Notes under the pieces: model-generated
What the model was told of the DNA's origin: nothing
Seen by the model: only the letters and a program-made list of their open reading frames with translations
Databases searched by the model: none
Position numbers and translations under genes: made by a program
Shown: positions 36,106-44,929 of the stretch, piece after piece
Layout of the letters: every line of letters begins with the position of its first letter
Numbering within the stretch: the first letter of the stretch is position 1
From: an uncultured Chthonomonas sp.
GTDB lineage: Bacteria; Armatimonadota; Chthonomonadetes; Chthonomonadales; Chthonomonadaceae
Assembly: GCA_903919615.1 (NCBI GenBank)
Contig: CAIXIX010000086.1
Span: forward strand, 17,980 to 81,979
Reading direction: 5' to 3'
DNA length: 64,000 nucleotides

Positions 36106-37398
36106 CTATGCGATACCTTGCAGCTCGCTTACGATATCTGTGAGCGGTACATCACGCTGATCTTTGGTTGTCTGGTTGCGAAGCCCAACTACGCCGCGGT
36201 CGAGTTCTCCGTCTCCAAGTACGAGCAGATAGCGTGCGCCAAGATCATCGGCGGTGCGGGCCTGCTGCCCGAATTTCTTGTAACGGTAGTCCATGTCGGC
36301 AGAGATTCCGGCAGCGCGAATCTCCGCAAGCAGCCGAACTGCTGCTGGCCGGACCTTCGCTTCTTCGCCGAGTGTTACGATAAAGGCGAGAGGGCTCTCG
36401 TCGTCTACTGGAAGCTGAATCCCAAGCGTGTCCAGCACGAGCATGCAGCGCTCCATGCCGAGCCCGAAGCCGATACCTGGCGTCGAAGGACCGCCGCATT
36501 CCTCAACCAGTCCATCATAGCGTCCGCCGCCGCCCAATGCGCTCTGCGCTCCAAGGTTTGTGCCCACGATTTCGAAGGCTGTTCGTGTGTAGTAGTCGAA
36601 CCCACGCACGAGTCTATGATCGATCTCGAAGGCGACGCCCGCCTCTGCCAGGTAGCTCTGGAGCTTCTCAAAATGAACCTTGCTTTCATCATCGAGGTAA
36701 TCTACCAACCTTGGCGCATTTTCAAGCAACCGCAGGTCGCCCTGATCTTTGGTATCCAGCATGCGCAGTGCATTTAGTTCAAATCGCTGCTGACCCTCCT
36801 GGCTATAATCTGCCAGGTGCGGGCGCGCGTAATCGCGCAGCGCCTCGAGAAAAGCCGCGCGAGATTGTGGTGTGCCAACCGAGTTAATTTTCAACGCCTG
36901 ATCGGTGATGCCGATCGTTCGATAGAACTCCATCGCAAGCTGAATCACTTCGGCATCAATGGCGGGATCGACCGCGCCAAACACCTCAACGCCAAGCTGC
37001 TGATGTTGGCGATAGCGCCCCTTCTGACCGCGCTCATAGCGAAAGTTCTGGCCAACATAGTAGAGCTTAAGGACAGGGTGATCGCTGAAGAGACCATGTT
37101 CCAGGCATGCCCGGACCGCAGGCGCCGTGCCCTCAGGCTTCATCGTGAGGCTTTTGCCGCCGCGTGTTTCGAACGTGAACATCTCTTTGCTGACGATGTC
37201 GGTGGCCTCACCAATGCTCCGTTTAAACAGCTCGGTGTGCTCAAGAATCGGGGTGCGGATTTCGCGGTATCCATACCGTCGACATACTTCGCGAAACGTC
37301 GCTTCCACGGCGCGCCAACGCGCCGTATGGAGCCATGCGTCTTTCACGGGCGGAAAGGGCAAGACATCATTCATATACGGTGGGGCGCTGTACTTCAT
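36106..37398 (-). CDS. hisS: Histidyl-tRNA synthetase
   Basis: This 430-residue class II synthetase charges tRNA-His. Motif 2 and the substrate site appear as MKPEGTAPAVRACLEHG and NFRYERGQKGRYRQHQQLGVE. The histidine-A box is LVRGFDYYTRTAFEI, and motif 3 is GGGRYDGLVEECGG...GIGFGLGMER. The C-terminal anticodon domain ends with the usual LSDIV-type region. A TTGACG/TACAAT promoter lies just upstream. Confidence 0.96.
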   Translation of the reverse strand: MKYSAPPYMNDVLPFPPVKDAWLHTARWRAVEATFREVCRRYGYREIRTPILEHTELFKRSIGEATDIVSKEMFTFETRGGKSLTMKPEGTAPAVRACLEHGLFSDHPVLKLYYVGQNFRYERGQKGRYRQHQQLGVEVFGAVDPAIDAEVIQLAMEFYRTIGITDQALKINSVGTPQSRAAFLEALRDYARPHLADYSQEGQQRFELNALRMLDTKDQGDLRLLENAPRLVDYLDDESKVHFEKLQSYLAEAGVAFEIDHRLVRGFDYYTRTAFEIVGTNLGAQSALGGGGRYDGLVEECGGPSTPGIGFGLGMERCMLVLDTLGIQLPVDDESPLAFIVTLGEEAKVRPAAVRLLAEIRAAGISADMDYRYKKFGQQARTADDLGARYLLVLGDGELDRGVVGLRNQTTKDQRDVPLTDIVSELQGIA

Positions 37399-37441
37399 GG
37401 TTTCGATTAAACTCCAGGCTGCAAAATAATGGGTGTCTCGT

Positions 37442-37471
37442 ATTGTACGTCAGCGAGCGGAAGTTCGTCAA
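37442..37471 (-). promoter_or_regulatory. Promoter of hisS
   Basis: On the minus strand TTGACG (37466-37471) and TACAAT (37442-37447) are spaced by 18 bases, about 45 bases before the hisS start. A TATAAT for the opposite strand lies at 37486-37491, so the two divergent promoters sit close together. Confidence 0.6.
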
Positions 37472-37538
37472 TTCACGTCGCAGGATATAATGAAGGACAA
37501 TGCCGTTGATTGAGTGTGTGCAGAATCAAGGAGAGTGT

Positions 37539-38348
37539 ATGAAAATCGGTTACTTCGATTGCTTTAGCGGGATTAGTGGAGATATGATTCTTGGCTCGCT
37601 GTTGCATGCAGGCGTCGACGCTGAGCAGTGGCAAGCAGAGCTGGCCAAACTCAATGTTCCCGGCTATGAACTAAAAATCGGAACCGCCGTTAAAGAGGGC
37701 ATCTCTGCCGTTGATGTTGACGTTGTTCTGCTAGATCAGGATCAGGGGCACGGAAGGCACCTGGACGATATAGAAACGATTATCAAGTCGAGCGGACTAA
37801 GTGGAAATGTGCAGAGCCGCGCTCTGAGCGCGTTTATTCTGCTTGCCGAGGCGGAAGCACGTATCCATGCAATGACGCCAGACACCATTCACTTTCACGA
37901 GGTCGGCGCCATCGATGCGATCGTCGATATTGTCGGAGCCTGTATCGGTATTGAACTCCTTGGGCTGGAGAAGATCTATGCCTCCGCGCTGCCTTTGAAT
38001 CGGGGCTGGGTCGAGTGCGCGCACGGAACGATGCCTGTACCGGCGCCTGCCACGCTCGAACTGCTAGCAGGCTTCCCGCTTCGCCCGGATGACCGCGTTA
38101 AAGAGCTGATTACGCCAACCGGCGCTGCATTGTTAGCGGAGTTTGCGGAGCGGACGACAGAAGGGGATATCGCGCCACTTCCGCCTATGACTTTGAAGTC
38201 TGTAGGGTATGGCGCTGGCAAGCGCGATAGTTGGATACCTAATTTGCTTCGCCTTATGGTGGGGGAGACAATTGGCTCACCACTCAAGCGGCCAGCAGGC
38301 ACGCGGCGGATCGAGGGCATTCCGGTGCGCACGCGGCGGCGGCGTTAA
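37539..38348 (+). CDS. larC: LarC-type nickel-pincer cofactor protein, N-terminal (LarC1) part only
   Basis: About 269 residues from the ATG at 37539, with AAGGAGAG upstream; the track's ATG at 37500 lacks one. The protein matches the first domain of LarC, the CTP-dependent cyclometallase that inserts nickel into the pincer cofactor of lactate racemase: MKIGYFDCFSGISGDMILG, HFHEVGAIDAIVDIVG and ELITPTGAALLAEF. It stops after the LRLMVGE region with a basic tail, where the C-terminal CTP-binding domain (LarC2) should begin. In lactobacilli LarC2 is joined by a programmed frameshift, but here the next gene starts on the other strand seven bases later, so LarC2 is absent. No LarA, LarB or LarE is nearby. 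Confidence 0.85.
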   Translation: MKIGYFDCFSGISGDMILGSLLHAGVDAEQWQAELAKLNVPGYELKIGTAVKEGISAVDVDVVLLDQDQGHGRHLDDIETIIKSSGLSGNVQSRALSAFILLAEAEARIHAMTPDTIHFHEVGAIDAIVDIVGACIGIELLGLEKIYASALPLNRGWVECAHGTMPVPAPATLELLAGFPLRPDDRVKELITPTGAALLAEFAERTTEGDIAPLPPMTLKSVGYGAGKRDSWIPNLLRLMVGETIGSPLKRPAGTRRIEGIPVRTRRRR

Positions 38349-38354
38349 CCTGGT

Positions 38355-38774
38355 TTAAAGGGACTTAGGCACGTCCTTGGGATCCAGGCTCAGGAAGTTA
38401 CGGGCACTCTGCGCGGCAGAATCTTGTCCCTTTGCGAGCTTTTTCCAGATTACTCTCGCCTCGTCCACTTTGTGGGCGCGCCATAGCGTAAAGGCGAGGT
38501 TTTGCTGTAGTTCTCGGTTTTCCGGATCACATTTGAGGGCTTCCTTAAACTTCGCAGCCGATGCATCAAACTTGAGGCTATAGCTAAGTTCAACGGCATT
38601 CTTAAAAAGCGCTTTTGCACGCAGTTTTTCTGGCGTCTCCTGCGGCGGCGCAGGCGCCGAGGTAACGGCAGCATTCTGGTTAGCTGCAGGCTTGTCTTGT
38701 TTCTTCCCACATCCTGCCGTTCCAATAACGGCACAAAGCGCCGCAAGGCAAACGGCGAATCCACTTCTTGTCAT
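38355..38774 (-). CDS. Lipoprotein with TPR-like repeats
   Basis: The ATG at 38774 gives a 139-residue protein with a lipoprotein signal (CLAALCAVIGTAGC; lipobox TAGC). After a Gln/Ala-rich linker comes a single TPR-like helical pair (LFKNAVELSYSLKFDASAAKFKEALKCDPENRELQQNLAFTLWRAHKVDEA). It overlaps or abuts the mutY stop when the upstream TTG at 38807 is used, so it is probably co-transcribed with mutY. The role is unknown; TPR lipoproteins often scaffold envelope complexes. Confidence 0.75.
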   Translation of the reverse strand: MTRSGFAVCLAALCAVIGTAGCGKKQDKPAANQNAAVTSAPAPPQETPEKLRAKALFKNAVELSYSLKFDASAAKFKEALKCDPENRELQQNLAFTLWRAHKVDEARVIWKKLAKGQDSAAQSARNFLSLDPKDVPKSL

Positions 38775-38803
38775 CGTTGTATCACACACTCCATCTGGGC
38801 AGC

Positions 38804-39970
38804 TCAAATCGCTCCAGCATCGAACTGCATAGTCGTCTGTACCTGTTCCAACGCATTTCTCACAAGCAACTGTGGTGCAGAAAATGGCAGCGTTTCCATT
38901 TCGCGCCGTTGCAATAGGCGCGTTGTCGGCGCTTCTTCAATGGGATTATACGGCGATTCTGCCTCGTTTTGCTCCCAACATGCGGTAGGGAAGTCTTCCG
39001 CGATATACGCATGCAACGTAATTTTGAATCGCGTCACCGCATGTTTTACGACCGTTAGCCGTTCCAGATGCTCTGGTTCGAAGCCAATCACTTCAAATGC
39101 GGCGCGGCGCGCAGCAGCCTCCGGTGGTTCACCAGGCTTGCACACCACACGCGGAAATTCCCAGAGCCCGCCCCACAATCCGTGCGGTGGCCGTTGAACC
39201 AACAGCATTCGCCCCTCAGGATTTCGAAGCACGATGCAGGCATGAGTCAGCGCTGTAATTGCTTTACCTGGAGTGGTCTCCGGCAACGCTGCCGGGTTAT
39301 CGCTGTTACCCGCGTAGCAGCAGCTTAAAAGAGGGCAGCGCTCACATTGAGGCTCCGCAGGGTCGCACACAAGCGCTCCAAGCTCCATAAGCGCCTGATT
39401 GAAATCGCCTGCGTTGTTGGCTGGCACAATTGCAGCGGCGCTCCGCCTAATTGTATCCGCGACTGCGTTCGATTTTGGATCGCCAGCGATACCGAAGAGG
39501 CGGGTGACAACTCGAATTACATTTGCGTCAACGGCCGGAACAGAAACATTGTACGCGATCGAAAGAATCGCGCCGGACGTGTAGTCACCAATGCCCGGAA
39601 GCGAAAGGATCTCTTCTCGCGTGTCTGGAATGACACCTTGGAACCGTTCGACGACCTGGATAGCCGCGCGGTGCAGATTTCTGGCTCTCGCATAGTAGCC
39701 CAGGCCTGCCCAGTGTGCGAGCACATCTGAAATATCCGACTGTGCCAGCGCTTCGACCGTCGGGAAGCGCTGCATGAACCTGTCGTAGTACGGAATCACC
39801 GTTGCGACCTGTGTCTGCTGCAGCATGATCTCCGATACCCAGATGCCGAAGGGGTCTGCGCCCCTCCAGGGCAGATCACGCTTGTTCGCGTGGAACCATT
39901 CGGTAAGTCTCAGAGCGATAGTCTCGGCGACTTCCGGGGTAGGTGGTTTCAGGGCTTGTGTTGCAGGCAT
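38804..39970 (-). CDS. mutY: A/G-specific adenine glycosylase MutY
   Basis: The 388-residue base-excision enzyme removes adenine opposite 8-oxoguanine. In order: catalytic helix-hairpin-helix region (LPGIGDYTSGAILSIAYNVSVPAVDANVIRV), the Fe-S cluster ligands C-x6-C-x2-C-x5-C in VCDPAEPQCERCPLLSCC, and a C-terminal NUDIX-like domain (EFPRVVCKPGEPPEAAARRA). All parts are intact. It is followed by a TPR lipoprotein gene. Confidence 0.95.
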   Translation of the reverse strand: MPATQALKPPTPEVAETIALRLTEWFHANKRDLPWRGADPFGIWVSEIMLQQTQVATVIPYYDRFMQRFPTVEALAQSDISDVLAHWAGLGYYARARNLHRAAIQVVERFQGVIPDTREEILSLPGIGDYTSGAILSIAYNVSVPAVDANVIRVVTRLFGIAGDPKSNAVADTIRRSAAAIVPANNAGDFNQALMELGALVCDPAEPQCERCPLLSCCYAGNSDNPAALPETTPGKAITALTHACIVLRNPEGRMLLVQRPPHGLWGGLWEFPRVVCKPGEPPEAAARRAAFEVIGFEPEHLERLTVVKHAVTRFKITLHAYIAEDFPTACWEQNEAESPYNPIEEAPTTRLLQRREMETLPFSAPQLLVRNALEQVQTTMQFDAGAI

Positions 39971-40008
39971 CGTGAGGCGATTATACCAGAGCGGTCACCA
40001 ATTCTTTC

Positions 40009-40037
40009 TTGACAAACCGGAGGGCCTGCGGTAGAAT
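40009..40037 (+). promoter_or_regulatory. Promoter of tRNA-Phe
   Basis: TTGACA (40009-40014) and TAGAAT (40032-40037) at 17-base spacing, about 20 bases upstream of the mature tRNA 5' end. Confidence 0.75.
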
Positions 40038-40056
40038 CTCTGGCGTTCAAGCTCGT

Positions 40057-40129
<73 letters not shown>

Positions 40130-40144
40130 TATTTTGAATTCATA

Positions 40145-40178
40145 CAGGGCGAGGTCCATAACGGACCTCGCCCTGTTT
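40145..40178 (+). terminator. Terminator of tRNA-Phe
   Basis: A perfect 13-bp stem, CAGGGCGAGGTCC/GGACCTCGCCCTG, with a 5-base loop is followed by TTT, 16 bases after the tRNA. Confidence 0.85.
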
Positions 40179-40536
40179 GATTCTCGTTTGAGCTTACGAC
40201 CGACGCGGGCAGGTTGTCATCCTTGTTTGTATCTGCGCATTGAGCTCGTTGAGCGGTGCCGGGACGGTGAGCATGGCGATTGCGACAGGCGGCCGGAACG
40301 ACTAAAGATGGCACATCTTTGGAAGGTCTGGCGGCGGCGGCAAAGGGTCTTGGACTTACGACGGAAGTGTTTTGATAGAAACCGGTAGCGTGACCAGCGC
40401 AACGCATCGCCTGCCAGCTGTTGGCTAAATTGGCGTATCGTATCGAAACGGGATTATTAGCTGCAGAACTCAATCTGTGTCTGCGCGTATATTGACTGTA
40501 TTCCCTTAAAATGTGTTTTGCAGCCAAGGAGCACCT
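40179..40536. other. Intergenic region before the alcohol dehydrogenase
   Basis: No gene supported; ORFs on both strands here show no recognisable features or ribosome sites. An AAGGAG site at its end belongs to the next gene. Confidence 0.4.
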
Positions 40537-41574
40537 ATGTCAACTGCGAAGAGTTATGCCGCATATGATTCCGATTCGTTCCTTGCGCCTTACGCTCTCA
40601 CGCGACGAGAGCCGGGCCCCAACGATGTTGTGATCAATATCCATTACTGCGGTATCTGCCATACAGACATCCACTTTGTTAAGAATGAGCTTGGAATGTC
40701 GCGCTATCCGCTTGTACCAGGTCACGAGATCGCTGGTGTGGTCGAGTCTGTTGGCAGCGGTGTTACTACGTTTTCCGTGGGCGATCGCGTTGGTGTCGGA
40801 TGTATCGTGAACTCGTGCCGAACTTGCGATAGCTGTCTTGCTGAAGAAGAGCAGTACTGCGCCGGTATGGTGATGACTTATGGCCGTGACGACGTGGATG
40901 GATCCATAACACAGGGCGGATACTCCACCAAAGTGGTTGTCGACTCGAAGTATGTGCTGCGTGTTCCAGATAACCTGCCGCTTGATGGCGCCGCTCCGCT
41001 TCTGTGCGCTGGTATCACCACCTACTCGCCGCTGCGCACATGGAACGTAGGCCCTGGCTCAAAGGTTGCGATCATTGGCCTTGGCGGTCTGGGGCACATG
41101 GGCGTAAAGCTTGCTGCAGCGCTCGGCGCAGAGGTCACCGTCATTAGCACCTCAAATCGCAAAGAGACGGATGCCTACCGGCTTGGCGCAAAGCACTTCA
41201 TCATCTCGAAAGATGCCGAAGCGATAACAGCCGCGGCAGGATCATTTGATTTGATTCTGAATACCGTCTCGGCCGCCAGCGAGGTTAACAGCCAGCTAGC
41301 GCTGCTTGCGAAAGATGGAACGATGGTGATGCTGGGCGTCGTGCCAGAGCCAATGCCGGTTGCCTGCCTGCCGCTTATCTTCGGCAGACGACGATTGGCT
41401 GGCTCACTCATCGGAGGAATTGCCGAGACGCAGGAGATGCTCGACTTCTGTGGCGAGCATAATATTGTTTCGGATGTTGAGACGATCTCGGCGGCCGATA
41501 TCAATACTGCGTATGAGCGCGTATTGAAGAGCGATGTTCGGTACCGGTTCGTTATCGATGCGTCGACGTTTTAG
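40537..41574 (+). CDS. Zinc-dependent alcohol dehydrogenase (YahK/CAD type)
   Basis: 345 residues from the ATG at 40537, with AAGGAG five bases before it; the track's upstream ATG is not needed. Catalytic zinc ligands are seen in YCGICHTDIHF and GHEIAGVV, structural zinc cysteines in CRTCDSCLAEEEQYC, and the Rossmann motif in GLGGLGHMGVKLA. The family reduces aldehydes with NADP(H). It ends just before a strong hairpin. Confidence 0.9.
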   Translation: MSTAKSYAAYDSDSFLAPYALTRREPGPNDVVINIHYCGICHTDIHFVKNELGMSRYPLVPGHEIAGVVESVGSGVTTFSVGDRVGVGCIVNSCRTCDSCLAEEEQYCAGMVMTYGRDDVDGSITQGGYSTKVVVDSKYVLRVPDNLPLDGAAPLLCAGITTYSPLRTWNVGPGSKVAIIGLGGLGHMGVKLAAALGAEVTVISTSNRKETDAYRLGAKHFIISKDAEAITAAAGSFDLILNTVSAASEVNSQLALLAKDGTMVMLGVVPEPMPVACLPLIFGRRRLAGSLIGGIAETQEMLDFCGEHNIVSDVETISAADINTAYERVLKSDVRYRFVIDASTF

Positions 41575-41596
41575 GCCTTTATTAGGCGGTTGATCT

Positions 41597-41630
41597 GTTA
41601 ATTGGGGAGCCCTTTGGCTCCCCAATTAAC
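41597..41630. terminator. Bidirectional terminator hairpin
   Basis: A perfect 15-bp stem, GTTAATTGGGGAGCC/GGCTCCCCAATTAAC, with loop CTTT lies between the convergent alcohol dehydrogenase and the minus-strand propeller gene, eight bases from the latter's stop. There is no long T-run, but the stem is AT-closed. Confidence 0.75.
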
Positions 41631-41637
41631 GTTAAGC

Positions 41638-43422
41638 CTACGGTATCGCAGGGCTAACGATGATGTTGTTCCGTTTGTTGGATTCCTGTACCGTGTTGCT
41701 CGTGTTCACGACAGCAAAGACAAAGAAGCCGATTGCGTCGACTCCCTTTGCAAGCCTGGCCTTTAGCTGAGCCTTGAAAGTAGCGCCCGGCTGAAGGGCC
41801 GGAACAGCAATCTCCTGAAGCAACTGCGAGAACTGTGGGTCGTAGATTCGATCGTCGGAGACGAAAAAACGCATTCTGGAGGCGGGAGCCGGTTCCGTTC
41901 CTGTGTTCTGCACTTCGAACTCGCCTACAATTGTCGCCTGCAGGTCGGCTCCTGCACCCTCGTTCAACTGAGTGACGCTCTTCCAGACACCTGTTAAATC
42001 TGCACCCGCAAGCGTTGGCGCCGGACCACCAGACGACAATCTCGAAATCTGAACAAAATGATTGTTTACGGGACGAAAGTCGTTTTCGTTCGACCGAGCT
42101 ACCGCGTTCTGCCACGCGGATATAAGTGGATGATCCTGATTCGGGTCCTGCGGCTTCAACCTGACTTCAACTGTCATCGTCGCCGATGCTCCAGGCGCAA
42201 GATCCGACGTCTCGGCTCGAGCCACTGAATTAGCAGCCGTTGCGCTGCCCGGTTTTGCAGACACATTCACAACTTCCAGGTTCGGCGACAGCTGGTCCAG
42301 GATGGCTACTCCCGTCGCCGTTGCTGGCCCCCGATTAGTCACCGTTACCGTGCAGACTGCAGTCGCTCCCAGTTTAAGAACATCCGGCATACCTGTTGCC
42401 GTTACGCTCAGGTCGACTTCCGGCAGTTTAGCGCCAACCTGGGCGGAGGTAACCATCCAAACGCGCCCTCCCGCGACAAAGGCGAGGCCATCTTCTCCCC
42501 AGCGGATTAGCTGGCTGCCTGGAGCGCCAGATTCTGGCACGTTGATGGCGCCAAGCGGAGCAAATGTGTGCAGATCGAAGACTTCAATCTTCGCGCCGCG
42601 CCGTTCTCCAGAGAGGAAGAAGACTCGTCCATGGGAGGCATCCGATGCGATTGTTGAGCCATAGCCGTGACCGGGAAACTGACCGATCTTCTGGCCGGCA
42701 ATCGGGTCAATCACAGCGCCTGTGTCCGCGTATAGCAGTCCGTTCTGAGCGGCAGTAAGGTGCTGGTTGCCAATGATTATTCCCTCTTTGTAGCCAACCT
42801 CGAGGACCCCTGTCTCGTCCGCACTCATTGCACGCAATCCGTAGCTGCTGATCTCGTTCTCGAACCCAAACATCAGGCCGGATATGGCATCGTAAACAAG
42901 GCTGTGTCCGCCGTTTATCGCGCTCTTGCGTGTTTCACCCACGGGAGTGAGCACAACGGTTCCCGCCTCACTAGGGCTGCCGCCACGGTTCTGACGTTCC
43001 ACTGCGATGCAATCCGGCGAACCGGGCGCGGCCGCGAGATCTGCCACCGTTACTCCCGCACCTAACTGGATTGTTGGGCCAAGTTTGTGTTCCGCAGTGT
43101 TGTAAACCCGCACAGAATTTGCTCCATTAAGCGCAATGTAAAGAAACTTTCCGCTGGCTGAGAGCGCCATCTTGTCCGGCTCCGCGCCAACAAATGCGCT
43201 CGAAATCAGAGAGCCAGTAACCGGGTTCAGAATCGTAAGAGTATTGGCCTGAGATCCTGCGCCAGCCGCCGATGCCGGAACCGACGCATAGATCACCTGG
43301 TTCGCCTTGTCCCACACGAGGTGCGCTGCGGGGCAGGGGACGTTTTTTGCGTCGTCTGCACGAAGCGGCGCTCCGCAGGCAGCGAAGCTCAAACATGCCA
43401 GGAATAGGCGAAACATTTTCAT
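41638..43422 (-). CDS. Secreted beta-propeller protein with DUF11 and C-terminal CARDB-like domain
   Basis: About 594 residues from the ATG at 43422, with AGGAGA six bases upstream; the ORF runs further but that part overlaps the oxidoreductase gene. A signal peptide (FRLFLACLSFAACGAPLRA) is followed by about 320 residues of YncE-like propeller repeats (LSASGKFLYIALNGANSVRVYN). A DUF11 domain comes next (TAVCTVTVTNRGPATATGVAILDQL), then a CARDB-like domain with VEVRLKPQD and SNKRNNIIV. It probably binds other surface molecules; the ligand is unknown. Confidence 0.75.
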   Translation of the reverse strand: MKMFRLFLACLSFAACGAPLRADDAKNVPCPAAHLVWDKANQVIYASVPASAAGAGSQANTLTILNPVTGSLISSAFVGAEPDKMALSASGKFLYIALNGANSVRVYNTAEHKLGPTIQLGAGVTVADLAAAPGSPDCIAVERQNRGGSPSEAGTVVLTPVGETRKSAINGGHSLVYDAISGLMFGFENEISSYGLRAMSADETGVLEVGYKEGIIIGNQHLTAAQNGLLYADTGAVIDPIAGQKIGQFPGHGYGSTIASDASHGRVFFLSGERRGAKIEVFDLHTFAPLGAINVPESGAPGSQLIRWGEDGLAFVAGGRVWMVTSAQVGAKLPEVDLSVTATGMPDVLKLGATAVCTVTVTNRGPATATGVAILDQLSPNLEVVNVSAKPGSATAANSVARAETSDLAPGASATMTVEVRLKPQDPNQDHPLISAWQNAVARSNENDFRPVNNHFVQISRLSSGGPAPTLAGADLTGVWKSVTQLNEGAGADLQATIVGEFEVQNTGTEPAPASRMRFFVSDDRIYDPQFSQLLQEIAVPALQPGATFKAQLKARLAKGVDAIGFFVFAVVNTSNTVQESNKRNNIIVSPAIP

Positions 43423-43450
43423 CGGTGTCTCCTGCGTAAAACTAATTGCC

Positions 43451-44755
43451 CTATGCATGCGCCAGTGGCCATTCGGGAGAGCGCTCGCGGTCGAGCCAGC
43501 CGTTCGCCTCTTTATCCCCCACGAACTTCCATGCATGCGGGTCCCACTTCAGCGTTTTTCCGTGCCAGTATGCCAGATTGCCAAGCTGGATAATTGCCAC
43601 AGATCTCGCGCCGGTCTCTACGTCACACAGTGGCTTTTCTCGGCTCCTGATACAGTCGATCCAGTTTCGGTGATGGCCGGGCGACTTAAAGAGATGTACC
43701 TCATCGTTGCGGATTGGCTCCTGGATGAGCCCATCAGGATCCGAAACGAGAACTCCCCGATCTATGTGGAGTGTGCCCTTCGTCCCGGTAAAGAAACAGC
43801 CGGATGGCCCGCCATGAGTCATTTCAATGCCGTTGGCATAGACAAACTTAACCCCCATTCCGCTCGCAGGATCGGCCGGAGGAACGATTTCGACCGGGCC
43901 GGAGTTGTCCATCCCGAGCGCCTACTGAGCGATGTCGTAGTGGTGTGCGCCCATATCCGCATGCGAACCGCCAGAGTACTCACGATAGCTGCGCCATGCG
44001 GGAAAGTGGTTGTGAACCCCCCTCGGGCTCAATGCGGAGTTATATGGACGAGTAGGCGCGGGGCCCAGCCATAGCTTCCAGTCGAGACCAGGCTCCATTG
44101 CCTCTTCGGGGAGGTCGCACCATTTTGATGGACCCCCAACGCCAACGGTAACCGTTTTGATATCTCCAATTCGACCGCTTCGAAGGTATTCGCATGCCTC
44201 GCGAAACTGGCCAAATACGTTGGATCGCTGCTGGCTGCCGGTCTGCATAACCCGTTTATGTTTCCGCACCGCCTCGATACAGCGCTTCGATTCCGCGAGG
44301 GTAAGCGTCATAGGCTTCTCGCAATAGACGTCTTTGCCAGCCTTACAGGCTTCAATAATCGGCTCAGCGTGCCAGTGCTCCGGTGTCGCGATGCATACCG
44401 CATCGACATCTTTGCGAGCAAGAACCTCTCGAAAATCGACATAAGTGTCGCAGGCGCGAGCACGGTCCGAGCCAGCATACGCACTTACAACACGCTGTTT
44501 TGCATGTTCGAGCCGGCTTGCATCGACTTCGCACACCGCGACGATCTGCACATCCTTAAAACCAAGCAGCGTCGGGAGGTGAAAATCGTTGGCCATTTTG
44601 CCGCAGCCAATCACTGCGACATTTATCCTCTCAGAAGGCGCCGTATGTCCGCCCCTTCCGAGCGCAGAGGCTGAGGCAAGTGTAGGCGCGGCTGCGGCCA
44701 GTGCTGCGCCCTGTACGAAACTGCGGCGAGTCATTTTGATTCCTGAATCCTTCAT
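43451..44755 (-). pseudogene. Gfo/Idh/MocA oxidoreductase with Tat signal, interrupted by an in-frame amber codon
   Basis: One reading frame covers both ORFs listed in the track (43922-44755 and 43451-43912). The first ends with GAHHYDIAQ then TAG (43922-43924), and the frame continues as ALGMDNSGPVEIVPP; relatives usually have a Trp at this place (TGG). So a single-base TGG-to-TAG change or sequencing error splits a 433-residue protein. The N-terminus has a Tat-like signal (MTRRSFVQGAALAAAAPTLA), a Rossmann motif VIGCGKMANDFH and the family motif CEKPM, so it would be a secreted sugar dehydrogenase. A second, intact family member is at 23515-24753. Confidence 0.85.
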
Positions 44756-44860
44756 CTGACGATCTCCTGAATATCGAGGGAGGTGCTTTGTGTGCGTATT
44801 CGGCAGAGGTGTGCCTTAATTCCTGCGCGTCTGCGGAAGGGGGTAAGAGGTATACTCGCA

Positions 44861-44880
44861 GTGGTCCAAAATGGGACCAC
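44861..44880. promoter_or_regulatory. Palindromic operator candidate upstream of the GH35 gene
   Basis: GTGGTCC-AAAATG-GGACCAC is an inverted repeat of seven bases per arm, just downstream of a TATACT (44851-44856), in the region between the divergent oxidoreductase and GH35 genes. Its layout fits a repressor site; the regulator is not in the window. Confidence 0.45.
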
Positions 44881-44929
44881 ATTCTGGCGCAACATTTATC
44901 GCGTCTATTTAGCGTGAAAGGCTCGCTGC

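Noticed and set aside
35950-37410. Plus-strand ORFs of 275 and 197 codons
   Set aside because: Both are antisense to hisS, whose class II motifs are complete.
38355-38360. Programmed frameshift joining LarC1 to LarC2
   Set aside because: The next bases belong to the opposite-strand TPR gene; no LarC2-like sequence exists in any plus frame here.
43451-44755. Frameshift as cause of the split oxidoreductase
   Set aside because: The two halves are in the same frame; only an amber codon separates them.
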